DNA of 64,000 nucleotides from Karstenula rhodostoma CBS 690.94 (lineage: Eukaryota; Ascomycota; Dothideomycetes; Pleosporales; Didymosphaeriaceae). The notes under the pieces are model-generated. The model had not been told where the DNA came from. It made no database searches and worked only from the letters and a program-made list of their open reading frames with translations. The stretch is from contig MU001504.1 in assembly GCA_010093485.1 (NCBI GenBank), positions 1,721,128 to 1,785,127 on the forward strand, read 5' to 3'. Below, one piece after another: positions 11,929 to 22,500 of the stretch (position 1 is the first letter of the stretch; each line of letters starts with the position of its first letter). Position numbers and translations under genes: made by a program.

Positions 11929-12716
11929 CTATGTGCAGACCTCGTAAACCGGATCGCACGGCCATTTTTGACCCACCTCGGGCAGTGTCTGTGCAGTAGG
12001 TGCCGTACCATGCTCCCTCAATTCCCAAATCCAGCGTCTCCCTTCGATCTCCTTGACCAAGAAATACCCAGCATTTGGATAGTTGTTTGCCACCGTCTGG
12101 TTCTTCAGTACGCCGCCGTTGAAACCCTGAGTGGTTACCACTCCACCTCTACCCTTGGGATCCCAAGTGTCCGGCGATGCAACGTAGTAGTCGCGCCACT
12201 GCTGCCACACAGTGCCGTAATTCTTTCCGATGGCGCTACTGAACCCTTTGTAGATTTGCAAGAAGCCGTCATAGTTATATCTCGTGTTGTTCCAGCCGAA
12301 TCGCCCGTCGGGGTGGATCGCGTTGGTGTAGCCTTCAATCCAGTCGGTATCGTTGGCGGTTTCCGTTCGTGGGTAGGGATAGAAAGCTTTGGCGCACCAT
12401 TAGCTACTGGAATTGCAGCGATAATGAAACCCAGGAAACGTACCAAGCACTTGACATTCTACCCAAGCTGCAAGCTGGACCTGACGTGGTTCGGTCGCAT
12501 CATCCGCTCGCTTGCAAGCTGTGTCGGCGTCAATGTGGATGCGAGCAGCAGCAGCCTGACTGGGAAACGGCGAAGGTGGTACACCAGGCCTATAAGGGGT
12601 GTTTTCGGCGGACGCGACTACAAGGCCACTAGCAGCGACTAGCGATCCGTTAGCATGTTTACTTCGCTATAGTTAGCTACCTAGAGCTTCTTACCGAGAG
12701 CGGTAACCCAACGCAT
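11929..12716 (-). CDS. Small secreted protein, 224 residues, effector candidate
   Basis: Three exons on the minus strand: 12716-12695 (22 bases), 12638-12444, 12386-11929. Introns of 56 and 57 bases have GTAAGA and GTACGT donors and GCTAAC/GCTAATG branch-like sites. The spliced N-terminus MRWVTALVAASGLVVASA is a clear signal peptide, and it appears only when the first tiny exon is joined. The mature part has four Cys (in TACKR, VECQ, WPCDP, EVCT), N-glycosylation sequons NDT, NNT and NQT, and an aromatic-rich core (DWIEGY, YNYDGFLQIY, VWQQWRDYY, RRWIWELRE). No membrane anchor or enzyme motif is seen and the fold is not recognised. It is convergent with the permease. Secretion is well supported; a role in host interaction is only inference. 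Confidence 0.7.
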
Positions 12717-13535
12717 CTTGAAGAATTTTCTCTTCGAGGGAGAGTAGCGGATCAATTACACTGCGCGAGTGTTGTAGAAAACCGAGGTGTAACAGTGACG
12801 GAGTATTGTACTGGGCAGGATCCAGAGACAATTAGTGAACACTTTCCGTACGCCAGATGTGCTTGCTACTTCAACAGCGAGAACTCTACGCTGTCAGCTT
12901 ATATACCAAGCGGCATTTCGTACGAGAGGGGCACGTCATGCGCACGCATGTCCGTGGCCCACATTTCAGTGATAGATAATACCTCAGCCGTGTTAGCTTG
13001 TTGGTTCGCGATCTCAGTTTATACTAATGGCATCCTACTAACATGGTATTCTCCGTAGTGCGCGCTAATTCAACAGGACAAGCAGCCCGAAAAGGAGTGT
13101 CCGACAAGAAATCTCAATGCCAATGTTTGAGCTTGAGTCAGATACTTTGGCGATGACGTAAGGCACGTCTGCGCTTAAGTTAGTCCGAAGTTGGGAGAAA
13201 GTATTTTCGACAATACAGTAGGTTCCAGATTAGGAAACACTTGCCTCATCACTCCTCTAGACGACATCGGCCTTTCACCAGCAGTCACAAGTCATCAAGA
13301 ACGAACATGAAACTCGCTTTAGTCTCACCAAAAGGTTGCTTTCGGCCGACGTGATATACTCTACAAAGTATAAACAACCTTGGCGCGTGGCCTTCCGACC
13401 TCAGTTTGGGAGACGCACGGTCTCGGCTACCTTGCGACCTAGTTCAGTTCACAATGCATCAATTGGAGAGCATACTCTACCCCTCCTAGACAGCAAGTCG
13501 AACCGTACCATGGGACGCGCCATGTTGACGGACTA
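12717..13535. other. Intergenic region between two secreted-protein genes
   Basis: 819 bases without a supported gene. It must include the promoter of the small secreted protein and the 3' end of the cupin-like gene. An ORF at 13336-13539 (plus) has no family resemblance and overlaps that 3' end. Confidence 0.5.
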
Positions 13536-14228
13536 CTAGAGTCCGACCAGCTCCTCCCGTCGACAGGCTCCTTTGTGAAGAATGGTGTGCGCAGGCGGAG
13601 TGTTGTCCTTCATCCTGATCTGCAGCGCAGTAGTTGTGCTGCCGCTTGGGTATCGCGTGACATGCCCCTTTTTGCTGACCGAAGCGATGTCAGCCGCGAT
13701 GATCAAGCCGTACTTTCCGCCATGTATGGTAGCCTTATCCTCAGAGTCTGGTAACGTGACTACCGCAAGACCCGAAGTGAAAGCCACGTATCTAGCAATG
13801 CGTTAGCGGCCACGGCGCCAGGGCTTCCCGAGACCCCGGAAACCCAGATCACGGGACGTACTGAACGGCCGGAGCATGATGGAGACCGCCGTCGAACTTC
13901 GGAGGCAGGATGGTGAAAGTGAGGTTGGTGGTGTCGCCTAGCTGCTGCGCCTTGGTCCCTGCAGTTCCGGGGTCCGCCGAGATATCAAAGGGCCGGGTGA
14001 TCTGCCAGCACTCGATTGTTGATCGCCCGCCGGCTGCGCCAATGGCAGTGATGTTCAGATGTGTTGTGTTCTGGGCAAGGGCGAAGGCAGCCAGGAACGT
14101 GAATTGGAAGAGGAAGGCGACCACCTGATAGAGGGGTGTCAGCGTCGTGCGGCCAGGAACATGAATTGGAAGAGGGAGGCGACCACCTGAAAGAGGGGAG
14201 TCGGCGTCGTGCGAGTGCGGGCGACCAT
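13536..14228 (-). CDS. Secreted cupin-like small fungal protein
   Basis: Model on the minus strand: exons 14228-14187, 14124-13862, 13791-13536, coding for 186 residues. It belongs to a widespread ascomycete family of small secreted proteins with a cupin-like beta barrel: the conserved order GGRSTIECWQ, PFDIS, PGTAGTKAQQLGD, PPKFDGGLHHAPAVQY, LAVVTLP, HGGKYGLIIAADIA, GHVTRYPS and HTILHKGAC is all present. Function is unknown for the family. The hydrophobic VVAFLFQFTFLAAFALA is the signal-peptide core, preceded in this model by a 14-residue basic n-region from exon 1. The 62-base first intron is one unit of a tandem duplication (see findings). The second intron (70 bases) has GTACGT and GCTAAC. 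The family call is firm; the 5' end is less so. Confidence 0.82.
14090..14213 (-). repeat. 62-base tandem duplication spanning the 5' end of the cupin-like gene
   Basis: Two adjacent 62-base units (14213-14152 and 14151-14090, reading the minus strand), each starting CGCACGACGC, containing CCCCTCT-x-TCAG followed by GTGGTCGCC, and ending TTCCTGGC. I count about six differences, so roughly 90% identity. Each unit carries one AG/GT junction, so duplication yields a donor in the first copy and an acceptor in the second. Confidence 0.93.
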
Positions 14229-14872
14229 GTTGGTTGTGTACGACAAAGGTCCGGGTGGGTGGTTGGTGACCAGGCTGAAGTGACGGGGCTGAAGTGACCA
14301 GGCTGGAGGTAAAGGCACTGGCACTTGGGATCGGTCCATTTAAGGTACAAGGCTATCATTGGCGAACGGGAAGGCCCGCTGACAGGTGCTTGGGTGGCGC
14401 CTGCCGCCGTGTTTACCCCGCACGGATACGAGGAAAGAGCGAGGAATGCGTTCGCTGTCCTTCACCACCATCCGTGTTGGCCTCAGCTGCCGACGCCGCT
14501 TCTCCTAAATTTGGCACCACTGACGACGAGCACGATAATGAACCACTCGCACCCTCGCGCACTCGTGTGAACACGACAGCGGAATGCTCTGGACAGCCAC
14601 TGTTGATCCCGGTAGCACATCCACGTCGTCCAGCTCTTCCGCCATGGGGCATACACTGTGTCTGTCTGACCGTGGTCCTCCAGCTGTCCGCCCAATCTAG
14701 CCCAGTCCATTCCGTCAAGCAACAGGCACTCGAGTTACACCACAGCGGTAATCGCAACCGGTCAGCTTTCGAGCAACTGCTTCCCAATGCCGCCGACTAT
14801 AAGCATTTCTTGGTCGCTTGCGCATGTCTGCCCGTCACCTTCTCCGCTTCACGACTCAAATGGTAAGAAGTC
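14229..14872. promoter_or_regulatory. Divergent intergenic region, cupin-like / rhodopsin-like genes
   Basis: 644 bases between divergent starts. The part next to the cupin-like gene has GACCAGGCTGAAGTGA-type short direct repeats (about 14268-14305). Overlapping ORFs on both strands show no family signal. A TATAAG lies about 75 bases upstream of the plus-strand ATG. Confidence 0.45.
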
Positions 14873-16235
14873 ATGGCTGTCACGCCAGCTGCCGCGCCTC
14901 CGCCCGGGCTGGGTTCTGATTTCGATCATCCTCCTTCCAAAGCCCAGACTGTATACATTGTCATGAGCGTGTGCCTCGGCTTGGTCACGCTGCTAGTAGC
15001 CATCCGCATCTACACTCGGGCTCGAATCACAAAGTCGCTTTGGTGGGATGACTGTAAGTGCTTGACTCTGCTACATTTGGCGCTTCACTTCCCGCACACC
15101 GTTCAACTCATCTTGACTGACTTTCCTCTAGGGACAAGTCTGCTAGCTTGGGTAAGCTGACGAATCCTTCAGTGTCCAGGGAACCGCCAGGAGTAACCTT
15201 GTTAGGTGTTTTTTATTGCACTACTGAGAGTCACCTTCGGGGCCGTCGAGAATGGCGGAGGCGTTGACATGTGGAATGTACCGAAATCAAAGTACACGCA
15301 CTTCATCACGGTACGTGTCGCAGAGCAAGCGGGATTATAAGATCCTGCTGACCTGTATGGGTAGTACTGGAACAACATTATGATCATGGCCCGTGTCGAT
15401 ATCACTCTAGCCAAAGTCGCCATCCTTTTGCTCTACCTACGCATCTTTGTGCCCCACCAGACCGGATCTCGCCAGATGTGGTTTTGGATATGGTTTATGG
15501 TGGTTTTCAACGTTGTATACTGTCTGGTGCTCATTTTGCTCATCCAGTTACAATGTGTTGGGCACAAGACTCCGCAGGCGAACGGTAGTTGCCTCGATCA
15601 GCATGTATGTCTGCGCGGATTTGTTTCGTGGCCCTGCTCACCGTTCCCTCTATAGGTCCTTCTTATCACGGCTTCCGCCATCAACGTAATCACCGAAGTT
15701 GCAATCCTCATAGTTGCCATTGTCGCTGTCTGGGGACTTCGAATGCCAATCGGCAAAAAGGTGGCCTGTGTCGCTGTCCTGAGTTTTGGGTCAGCGTAAG
15801 TGTGCTCGCATTAGCAGTGCAGAGATGGCATAGAGCTGACCGATAAGTGGCATCGCATTCAGTCTGGCTCGACTTATGTGGCAATCGCTTACCAAGAATA
15901 CCAACCCGACCATGTACAATATGACTGTCATCATGCTGGCGTAAGTGCTCCGACGACTTCTGTTCGTACGCATTGGCTGATTTTCAACCAGAACTGCTGA
16001 GACAACCGTAGCCATTATGGCGGGCTGCATGCCACTACTCTCTTCCTTCTACAAGTTCCACTTCCAACGTCGCGTCAGTGCCATCACATCGAATAAGAGC
16101 CTTTCGCGAGATTCGGGAGGCCACAAACCAGGCAGAAAGCCGCATCATCCATTGAGTATATCAACCACCGAGCTGGTGACGAGAGATATTGCTCTGGAAG
16201 AGTTACAAACCCACAAATCGCGGGTCGATTCATAA
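14873..16235 (+). CDS. Fungal rhodopsin-like integral membrane protein (Pth11-related)
   Basis: Seven exons: 14873-15053, 15132-15151, 15206-15310, 15365-15604, 15656-15795, 15848-15940, 15992-16235; 340 residues. All phases agree. Seven hydrophobic segments are visible: starting at VYIVMSVCLGLVTLLVAI, then around LLAWVFFIALL, IMARVDITLAKVAILLLYL, WFMVVFNVVYCLVLILL, INVITEVAILIVAIVAV, ACVAVLSFGSAGIAFSLARL and MAGCMPLLSSF. WWDDW after the first helix and SLARL in the sixth are typical of the fungal rhodopsin-domain family that includes Pth11-like receptors. There is no CFEM domain. Exon 2 is only 20 bases and supplies WTSLLAW. The fifth intron can use 15847 or 15862 as acceptor, both in frame; 15847 was preferred because it restores GIAFSLARL. 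The ligand is unknown. Confidence 0.8.
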
Positions 16236-16258
16236 GTACATATCGACATTTCCATGTC

Positions 16259-18001
16259 CTAATTCACTTCAATGCCAACTAAGCTATCGAATCGATTCCG
16301 TCTCCCAGCCGCATACTCGGTCACCTTCTCGTCCTCACTGCTCTCGATCGAGCTGCTGCTGCTTTGTGTGCTATACCTCCCATTGAATTTTGCGAGAACA
16401 TCTTGAACGTTCCAGGCGATTCTCTCAGCGCCGACTCGAGCGCCCACCAGATTGGGCGCACCTGGACCAAGTCGGAGTCCTGCCAGCCGACCGGTAAAAA
16501 ATAGCGGAACATCGTCAGCCCACATCAAGTCGTCATTCAAGCATGGCAAACCTCCCACGTATCCAATTGGATAGTCTTTTTTCATGGTGTTGAAAATGGG
16601 AAGGTGTTCAACGTTTGATTGTATGCCAGTTGCAAAGACGATGTAATCGATTGGTGGCAGTGCAAGCGCGGGGGTGGTGGTAGCTAATGTCCATTGGTGC
16701 AGATCCGTGTTCCAGGCAAGAGACTGCAATGTTGTATGGGTATGAACCGAGATCTTACCGCTTGCAACATGAGCATCGAGGACCTTGCGGTATCTCGGGG
16801 TAATGCTGCCACCGTTTCGAGCTTCCGCAATCATCTGAAATCGTTCTATCATGTATTAGCTTGTGTATTAACTCTGGTGAATGTGCTTCATACCCTCGTC
16901 CGTGTCCGCTGACCAGAAAGCTGCCTGGTTGAAGTTCCGAAATTTCCCAACCCAGTCAAGATCCACATCAAAGTACTTCACTTTTACTCCACCACGCATA
17001 AGTAACCAGACCTTAGTCACTCCCCTTTTGATAGCGAGATCTGCAAGCTGAACGCTTGTCAGTCCGCCACCAACAATTAATATGTTGGTAGGCAGGCGTT
17101 GGGCGACTCTCGCTGCAGCAGGGGCTGGGGGATACTGTTTGATTTGCATGGCATGACAACAGCCCTCGTGCGGCATATCCGGCTTGATACCGATTACAGG
17201 AGGTATGACAGGCGCATTCCCAGGCCCAATTGCTACAACCACCACATGAGCGTAGCGCACACCTTTGTCCGTAGTGACACGGAAAATCTCCTGGTCATCG
17301 GTCAACTCATCATCTGAAATGACGCTGTCGTGCGCTCCATGTCCCCATGCCGATGCGCTGTTGAACTGAACATCGACCACTTTCTCGTGCCGGATCACAT
17401 CACTTCCCAGACTGTACCGGGAAGAGATCTCATCGCAGTGAGCGCGAAACAACTTGCTTGAGGGCGTAAAATAATCTTTACGGTCTCTCTCATCGATATC
17501 AGGACCGCTCTGGGAAATCCTTCCCCGTTTCATCTTTTTCTTCTTCCGATGCTTGCTGACCTCCTTCCCAGCGCATCCAGGTAGAGGCTGTAGCTCTTTC
17601 TCTCTGTTGTGTTCGTAGGTGTAACCTAAAAGCGCGTCTCGGTCGGCTGGATCGACGTGAAAGAACATGGGGCTTCGGAGATAATCTATCCCAAACGTCT
17701 TGAAGAGTCGATTCCATTTGCTCATCCAGGCTGCACCATCGGCGTCCAGAACCAGCATGTCAAGCTTCCCATCGGTCTCACAGGCAATGTTCGACTCACT
17801 ACATGAAGATGGTGGCTCAAGAGAATCGGTATCGGTGCGGTAGTTTTTGATGTTCATCTTGCGGCCATGCTTGCGGATCCAGTGATAACGTTGATGCTCG
17901 TCATCGGTGAATGTTGCTGATGGTGTGTCCTCCCGGAGTCTCGCCGCGACTGCAAGGCCACAAGGGCCTGCGCCGATAACGAGGACGTCGTGAATATGCA
18001 T
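16259..18001 (-). CDS. FAD/NAD(P)-dependent oxidoreductase, monooxygenase-like
   Basis: Two exons on the minus strand, 18001-16894 and 16845-16259, with a 48-base intron; 564 residues. The N-terminus has the FAD-binding Rossmann motif (LVIGAGPCGLA, residues 8-18). A second dinucleotide-binding motif (ILIVGGGLTSVQLA) lies near residue 310, and FATGIQSN near 460 resembles the ATG motif of flavin N-hydroxylases and FMOs. This order is that of two-dinucleotide-domain flavoproteins (FMO, lysine/ornithine N-hydroxylase superfamily). A lysine-rich insert (HRKKKKMKRG) lies near 160, and the C-terminal tail is Ser/Glu-rich. Substrate is unknown, and no siderophore or NRPS partner is in the window. The 3' ends of this gene and the rhodopsin-like gene are only 23 bases apart and converge. 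Confidence 0.82.
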
Positions 18002-18287
18002 TAGCGGGCGGCAATATCTTGGAATGGCTATATCCTCCCGAATTTGATCATGACCGCACGTTTAGTAGACGATGTTGTTAATTGATTGCATGAACACAAT
18101 CGTAGTTTTTGGGACTCATAGTTATTGAGGATGCAGCTTACTAAGACGGCCCTTGAGTACCTAGGTGTATACATGCGGATACCCTGTTGGCCTGCGCCAT
18201 CATGGTGCCAACGCAAGATCGACTAGCATCGCACGACAGAAACACCATGGTATATTTTTTATCTCTGTAAAAAATTATCATCCCCAT

Positions 18288-19001
18288 TCAACGGTACGCG
18301 ATGATAACTTCCAGTTCCCCTCGATGCTGTTCGTATTTTACGCGTTCTGCCAAACCGACCATACCCTCCCAATAACACAATTCCACCTTCTTGAGGCCTT
18401 TGAACATTCCAATTAGCTGTATCTTGAGTGAATCTATCTGAATCATGCAAGGTGTAGAGATTCGAAGAATAGCCAAGGCCTCCCGTTGAGCCACGTTCAG
18501 CTTGTTGTGAAGCATTTTCAGGTCACTGAAAGTAGTTGCCACAAAAAGTGTTTCACCGCTGCAGACGAGCGTAGCCGTCTCGTTGTAGATTTGACGGCAC
18601 ACTTGCAGAAGGCTGACGTTCGTACTTGGTGACCGGCATTTGTTCGATGGGCCGACTCTGTATAGCCTAGGGGCGGCCATAAAGGCGCGCACCTCTACTC
18701 TTAGACCGGCCAGAACGTATCGAAAGATTTTGTTGCGAATCTCTGGAGGAAGTCGCAAAAGTAGAGATTCAGCGTTTTGTTGCACGCTACGGCTGTTTTA
18801 AGTAACCTATCCATCGTAATATCCCTACTATGGGTAGTGAACTTACAGATGAACGAGATGTGCTGGCGTATGTTCAAGAGAGAGCATACCGTTGTCAAGG
18901 ATGCTCGGCTTTCCAGAACCACTCAAACGTGTTTTGAACTGATCATTGGAAATTTGTGTTTCGGCTGGCACGTCGAGGATGGTGCCCCAATAGTCATTCA
19001 T
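18288..19001 (-). CDS. F-box-like / 2EXR-type domain protein
   Basis: Two exons on the minus strand: 19001-18847 and 18786-18288, with a 60-base intron (donor GTAAGT, acceptor CGTAG); 217 residues. After about 55 unconserved residues comes LLLRLPPEIRNKIFRYVLAG, the F-box-like opening of a large expanded ascomycete family, followed by VSLLQVCRQIYNET at the usual distance. These proteins are often presumed to be substrate-recognition parts of ubiquitin ligases, but that is untested for this family. The upstream exon was chosen because the domain frame otherwise runs into a stop just before the domain with no ATG. The domain call is good; the N-terminal exon is less certain. Confidence 0.68.
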
Positions 19002-19547
19002 AACGCATGAGGTTAACGCTCAAAGATCTGGCAAGTACTGGTATGATGTTTAGTAGGCGATGTTTTCCCGAGTGCTGTCGGCATGGTTGATGATAGATTG
19101 CCAAGACACTAAACATAACGCCGGCGCACCACCGCAACGGTAAGTGACGTTAGTCTGGATACAGAATTGACAGTGAATGCAGGCTGGTCGGACCCATGCG
19201 CGGTATGTCTAGCCACAGAGCTGTGTCCATTTCGAAAGTTAACTGTCATTTCCCAGCAGCTTACTGTTGATTACACTGTCGATACTTGAAGTGAAGTGGG
19301 TCATACCCAAGAGATCAGTAATAGAAAGCTGATTATTAAACGTTCGCCAGACGCGGCAAAGTCTCCTGTACCATACGGTAAAGCGTCAGTAAACAAGCTT
19401 AACCTTCGAGACTGCACTGAAGATTTTCATTCGTGTCGTCACCCTATGCCTTTTTGCAAACGCATGTATCATATATGTATTTCATTAGGCGGGCCCCTAC
19501 TGGCGTCAATACATTACGTATGGATTTTTACCCTACGTCGCCTGGAC
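19002..19547. other. Intergenic region between F-box-like gene and PEX6 3' end
   Basis: 546 bases with no supported gene; presumed promoter of the F-box-like gene plus the PEX6 terminator region. Frames at 19296-19799 (plus) run into PEX6 antisense and show no family signal. Confidence 0.5.
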
Positions 19548-22500
19548 TCAAGTATACAGCTCCTCGTCCCCGTTGGCCGCAGCCCCGAACCCTCCCTCGG
19601 CAATATCGAGGCTGTTTTTGCTGGCGTGATTCACATCAGGCGCCTTGCCCTTGCCCTTTCCTTTTCCCTTTGCATCGCTGGCAGACCCAGTTATATCGAT
19701 GTTCTCAGAGTGGATGACAAGGCTCTCATCATCTGGCGGTGCAGCAGCCTTTCCCTTCCCCTTTTTCGAGGTCGAGGGTGGCGCAGTACCGTTCTGTGAT
19801 GGCCTACTACTCTCATCTTTTTTACCTGTTCCCTCAAATGTCTTCCTCACCCGTTCATAGTGTTTAAGCTCATCTGCGCTGACACTCGGCACCAATTCCT
19901 TGTGCGCCTCGATAAAGTCATCTTCCATGACCATAACAGCCGTGTCCTCTTCCGTCGCAAGATGATCGAAGAAATGAGCTGTGGTTATAGGTGTGCCACG
20001 GGAATTACTGATGGCAGCGACCTTCTCGTCTACGGCGCGCGCTTGCCGCGTGATCGCTTTGAGCATGGCATCCGAGCAAAGGGCATACATGTCTGCACCT
20101 GTGTATGTGAAGGGGAGTGTGGAGGCAACGCGGGCAAGCGATAGATCGGGATGAAGTGTGAATCTAAGAGACGTTGTTAGCAAACACAAAAGAGTGTGTG
20201 GAATAAAGGATGGGGCTACGTACTTCCTCGACAGGGCTTCGAGAATGGTCTGCTGCTTATCATGCGTATCGGATACACCGAGATATAGCATCTTGTCAAA
20301 GCGTCCAGGACGTAGCAATGCTTGATCGAGCAAGTCGGGTCTGTTTGTCGCACCGATGACGAAGACGCCTTCACCGCCGTCGCTCATGCCGTCTAGTTCA
20401 GCGAGCAACTGACTAACTATACGGTCCATGACACCGCCGCTGTCACCTTGATTGCCACGTTTGGGCGCAACGGAGTCCAGTTCGTCGAAGAAGACGACGC
20501 AGGGTCGGGCGTCTCGCGCGCGCTGGAAAACACGCCGCACGTTTGCTTCGGATTCACCGATATACATGTTGAGCAATTCTGGGCCCTTGACGCTGAAAAA
20601 GTTGAGCGAGAACTCTGTGGCGATGGCCTTTGCCAGTAACGTCTTTCCTGTTCCCGGTGGGCCATAAAACAGGATGCCGCTGCGTTTTTTCATGCCCTTA
20701 GCAAACAGTTCTGGACGCGCGAGAGGTAGTTGGATAGTCTCCATGACAGCATCCTTCACGTGCGAGAGACCGCCAACGTCGGACCAGCTGACATTGGGAA
20801 TCTTGGGTGCGCCGATGGCATCAGCGAAGTTCTTGCGCGCGGCGTCGACAGCCCCGTCCAGATCGGCTTTCGTCAAACTGTTGCTAAAATGTCCTCCTGC
20901 GAGCTCGATATCCCTAGGAGTGACTGTAACGCCTGCAGATTGATCTCCTGATGCGGATGCGGCGAGAGCTTCGATACGATTTCGCTTTGCTACTAACGCA
21001 CGGTCGACAACGTCCACCAGATCACCCGCGACCAATGCAGCAGTCTTGACAGCAACATTGCTGAGGTCGACATCTGGTGACAGCCGGATGCCTGCGTCAT
21101 CAACGATACCGCGCAAGATGCCCTCTCTTTCGCCCTCGTCTGGCGCTGACATCTCGATCTCGTGTGTGAACAAACCGCGGACGCCTTCCGGTACCTTGTC
21201 GATTTCAGTTGTGGTTGCAACGAGTACTCGTGAGTCTGCAAGGATCTCCTTGAGAGCGGTAACCATGCGATCAGCGTTGAGGGCGTCAATATGCTTGACC
21301 AACAATGCCGTATATTCAGCACCACAAGTAAGCGCACGTTCTGCCCTTGCTTTGAGGAAGCCTTCAGTCTTCACATCGCCACCGCCTGCACCTCCTTCAC
21401 TGAGGATGTCAAACGCATCGAGAGAGAAGGTATGCAGTCCAAGGTCCTCGCATGATTTGGTGGCTACTGTGGCTTTTCCAATCCCACGCTGTGTCGAAGT
21501 GAGCAGCAGTGCGATTGGTGGAAGACCCATATGTATCGCTCTTGGGCTAGTGGCAGCTGAGATCAGCTCTCGCAAGCGGCGCCGTAACGATGAAACATAG
21601 GTCTTTGGCATATCTTCGATCGTCATGATCTTCTGGTTCGCGCCAGCAGGAGCTCTCTTCGCGCCAAGATAATATTGCCAAGCACTGTTGATAGGTGAGG
21701 GTGTTTTCCCCTGCTCGCTTCCATTCATCTCCATCTTAGTGCTTGCGGCGTCGACGGCTACAACACCACCCCAGAGATCTGGCTCTTCTCCATCCCTGTG
21801 TTCATACGATGAGGCTGTAATATTGCCAATCTTGAACCAGGCAACTACTTTAGGTTTCCGGTCGTTAGTGTGTTCAGGGTCCTCGTGGGAGCTTTCTTTG
21901 GACCTTGATAACAACTCGTCACTCCCGACATCTTCTTCGTTTGCGCTGGCTTGGAAAATTGCGCGACCCAGGGACTCATCGATTGCGACACTAACAAGGT
22001 CCCCGCTTTTGACCAGTCGGCGCTTTTGTTCGAAGTGGTCTTTGAGAGACGCAAACAGACTGGGCTGTAGGAGGCGTTCGGAGGACAGGGGCGTGGAGAG
22101 TTTTAGTAGAATGACCTCTTTCGCGGATGGAGGTGAGGAGGAGCTATTCAGCCGTGGTTTTTGGATGGCGGTTCTAGGGCCATGCGAAGGCTGAGGGGGG
22201 ACTAAAGGTGCGATACGTAGATGTGAAGGGCTGCCCATATTGGCTAACAGCACAGGCGAAAGATACGCCTGCAGTGAAGTGCTTGCTGGTGCAAAGCCCG
22301 AAAAGCTAGACCTGCGGTCAAAGTGATCCGATTTGTTGACACGGTATGGCGCGACTTTCTTGGTCATGGCCTCTGGTATCCCATAGATCCGAACGGGGCG
22401 CCATTGGGTATCAACTTGATGCTCGGCACCGAACGCACCTAGTCCAAACAAAGGATGTTGCGAAGGCTCGGGCGCGACCTCAATCTTGACCCAGTCACCC

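Noticed and set aside
13336..13539. 67-codon plus-strand ORF
   Set aside because: It has no recognisable family, no splice partners, and overlaps the end of the cupin-like gene on the other strand.
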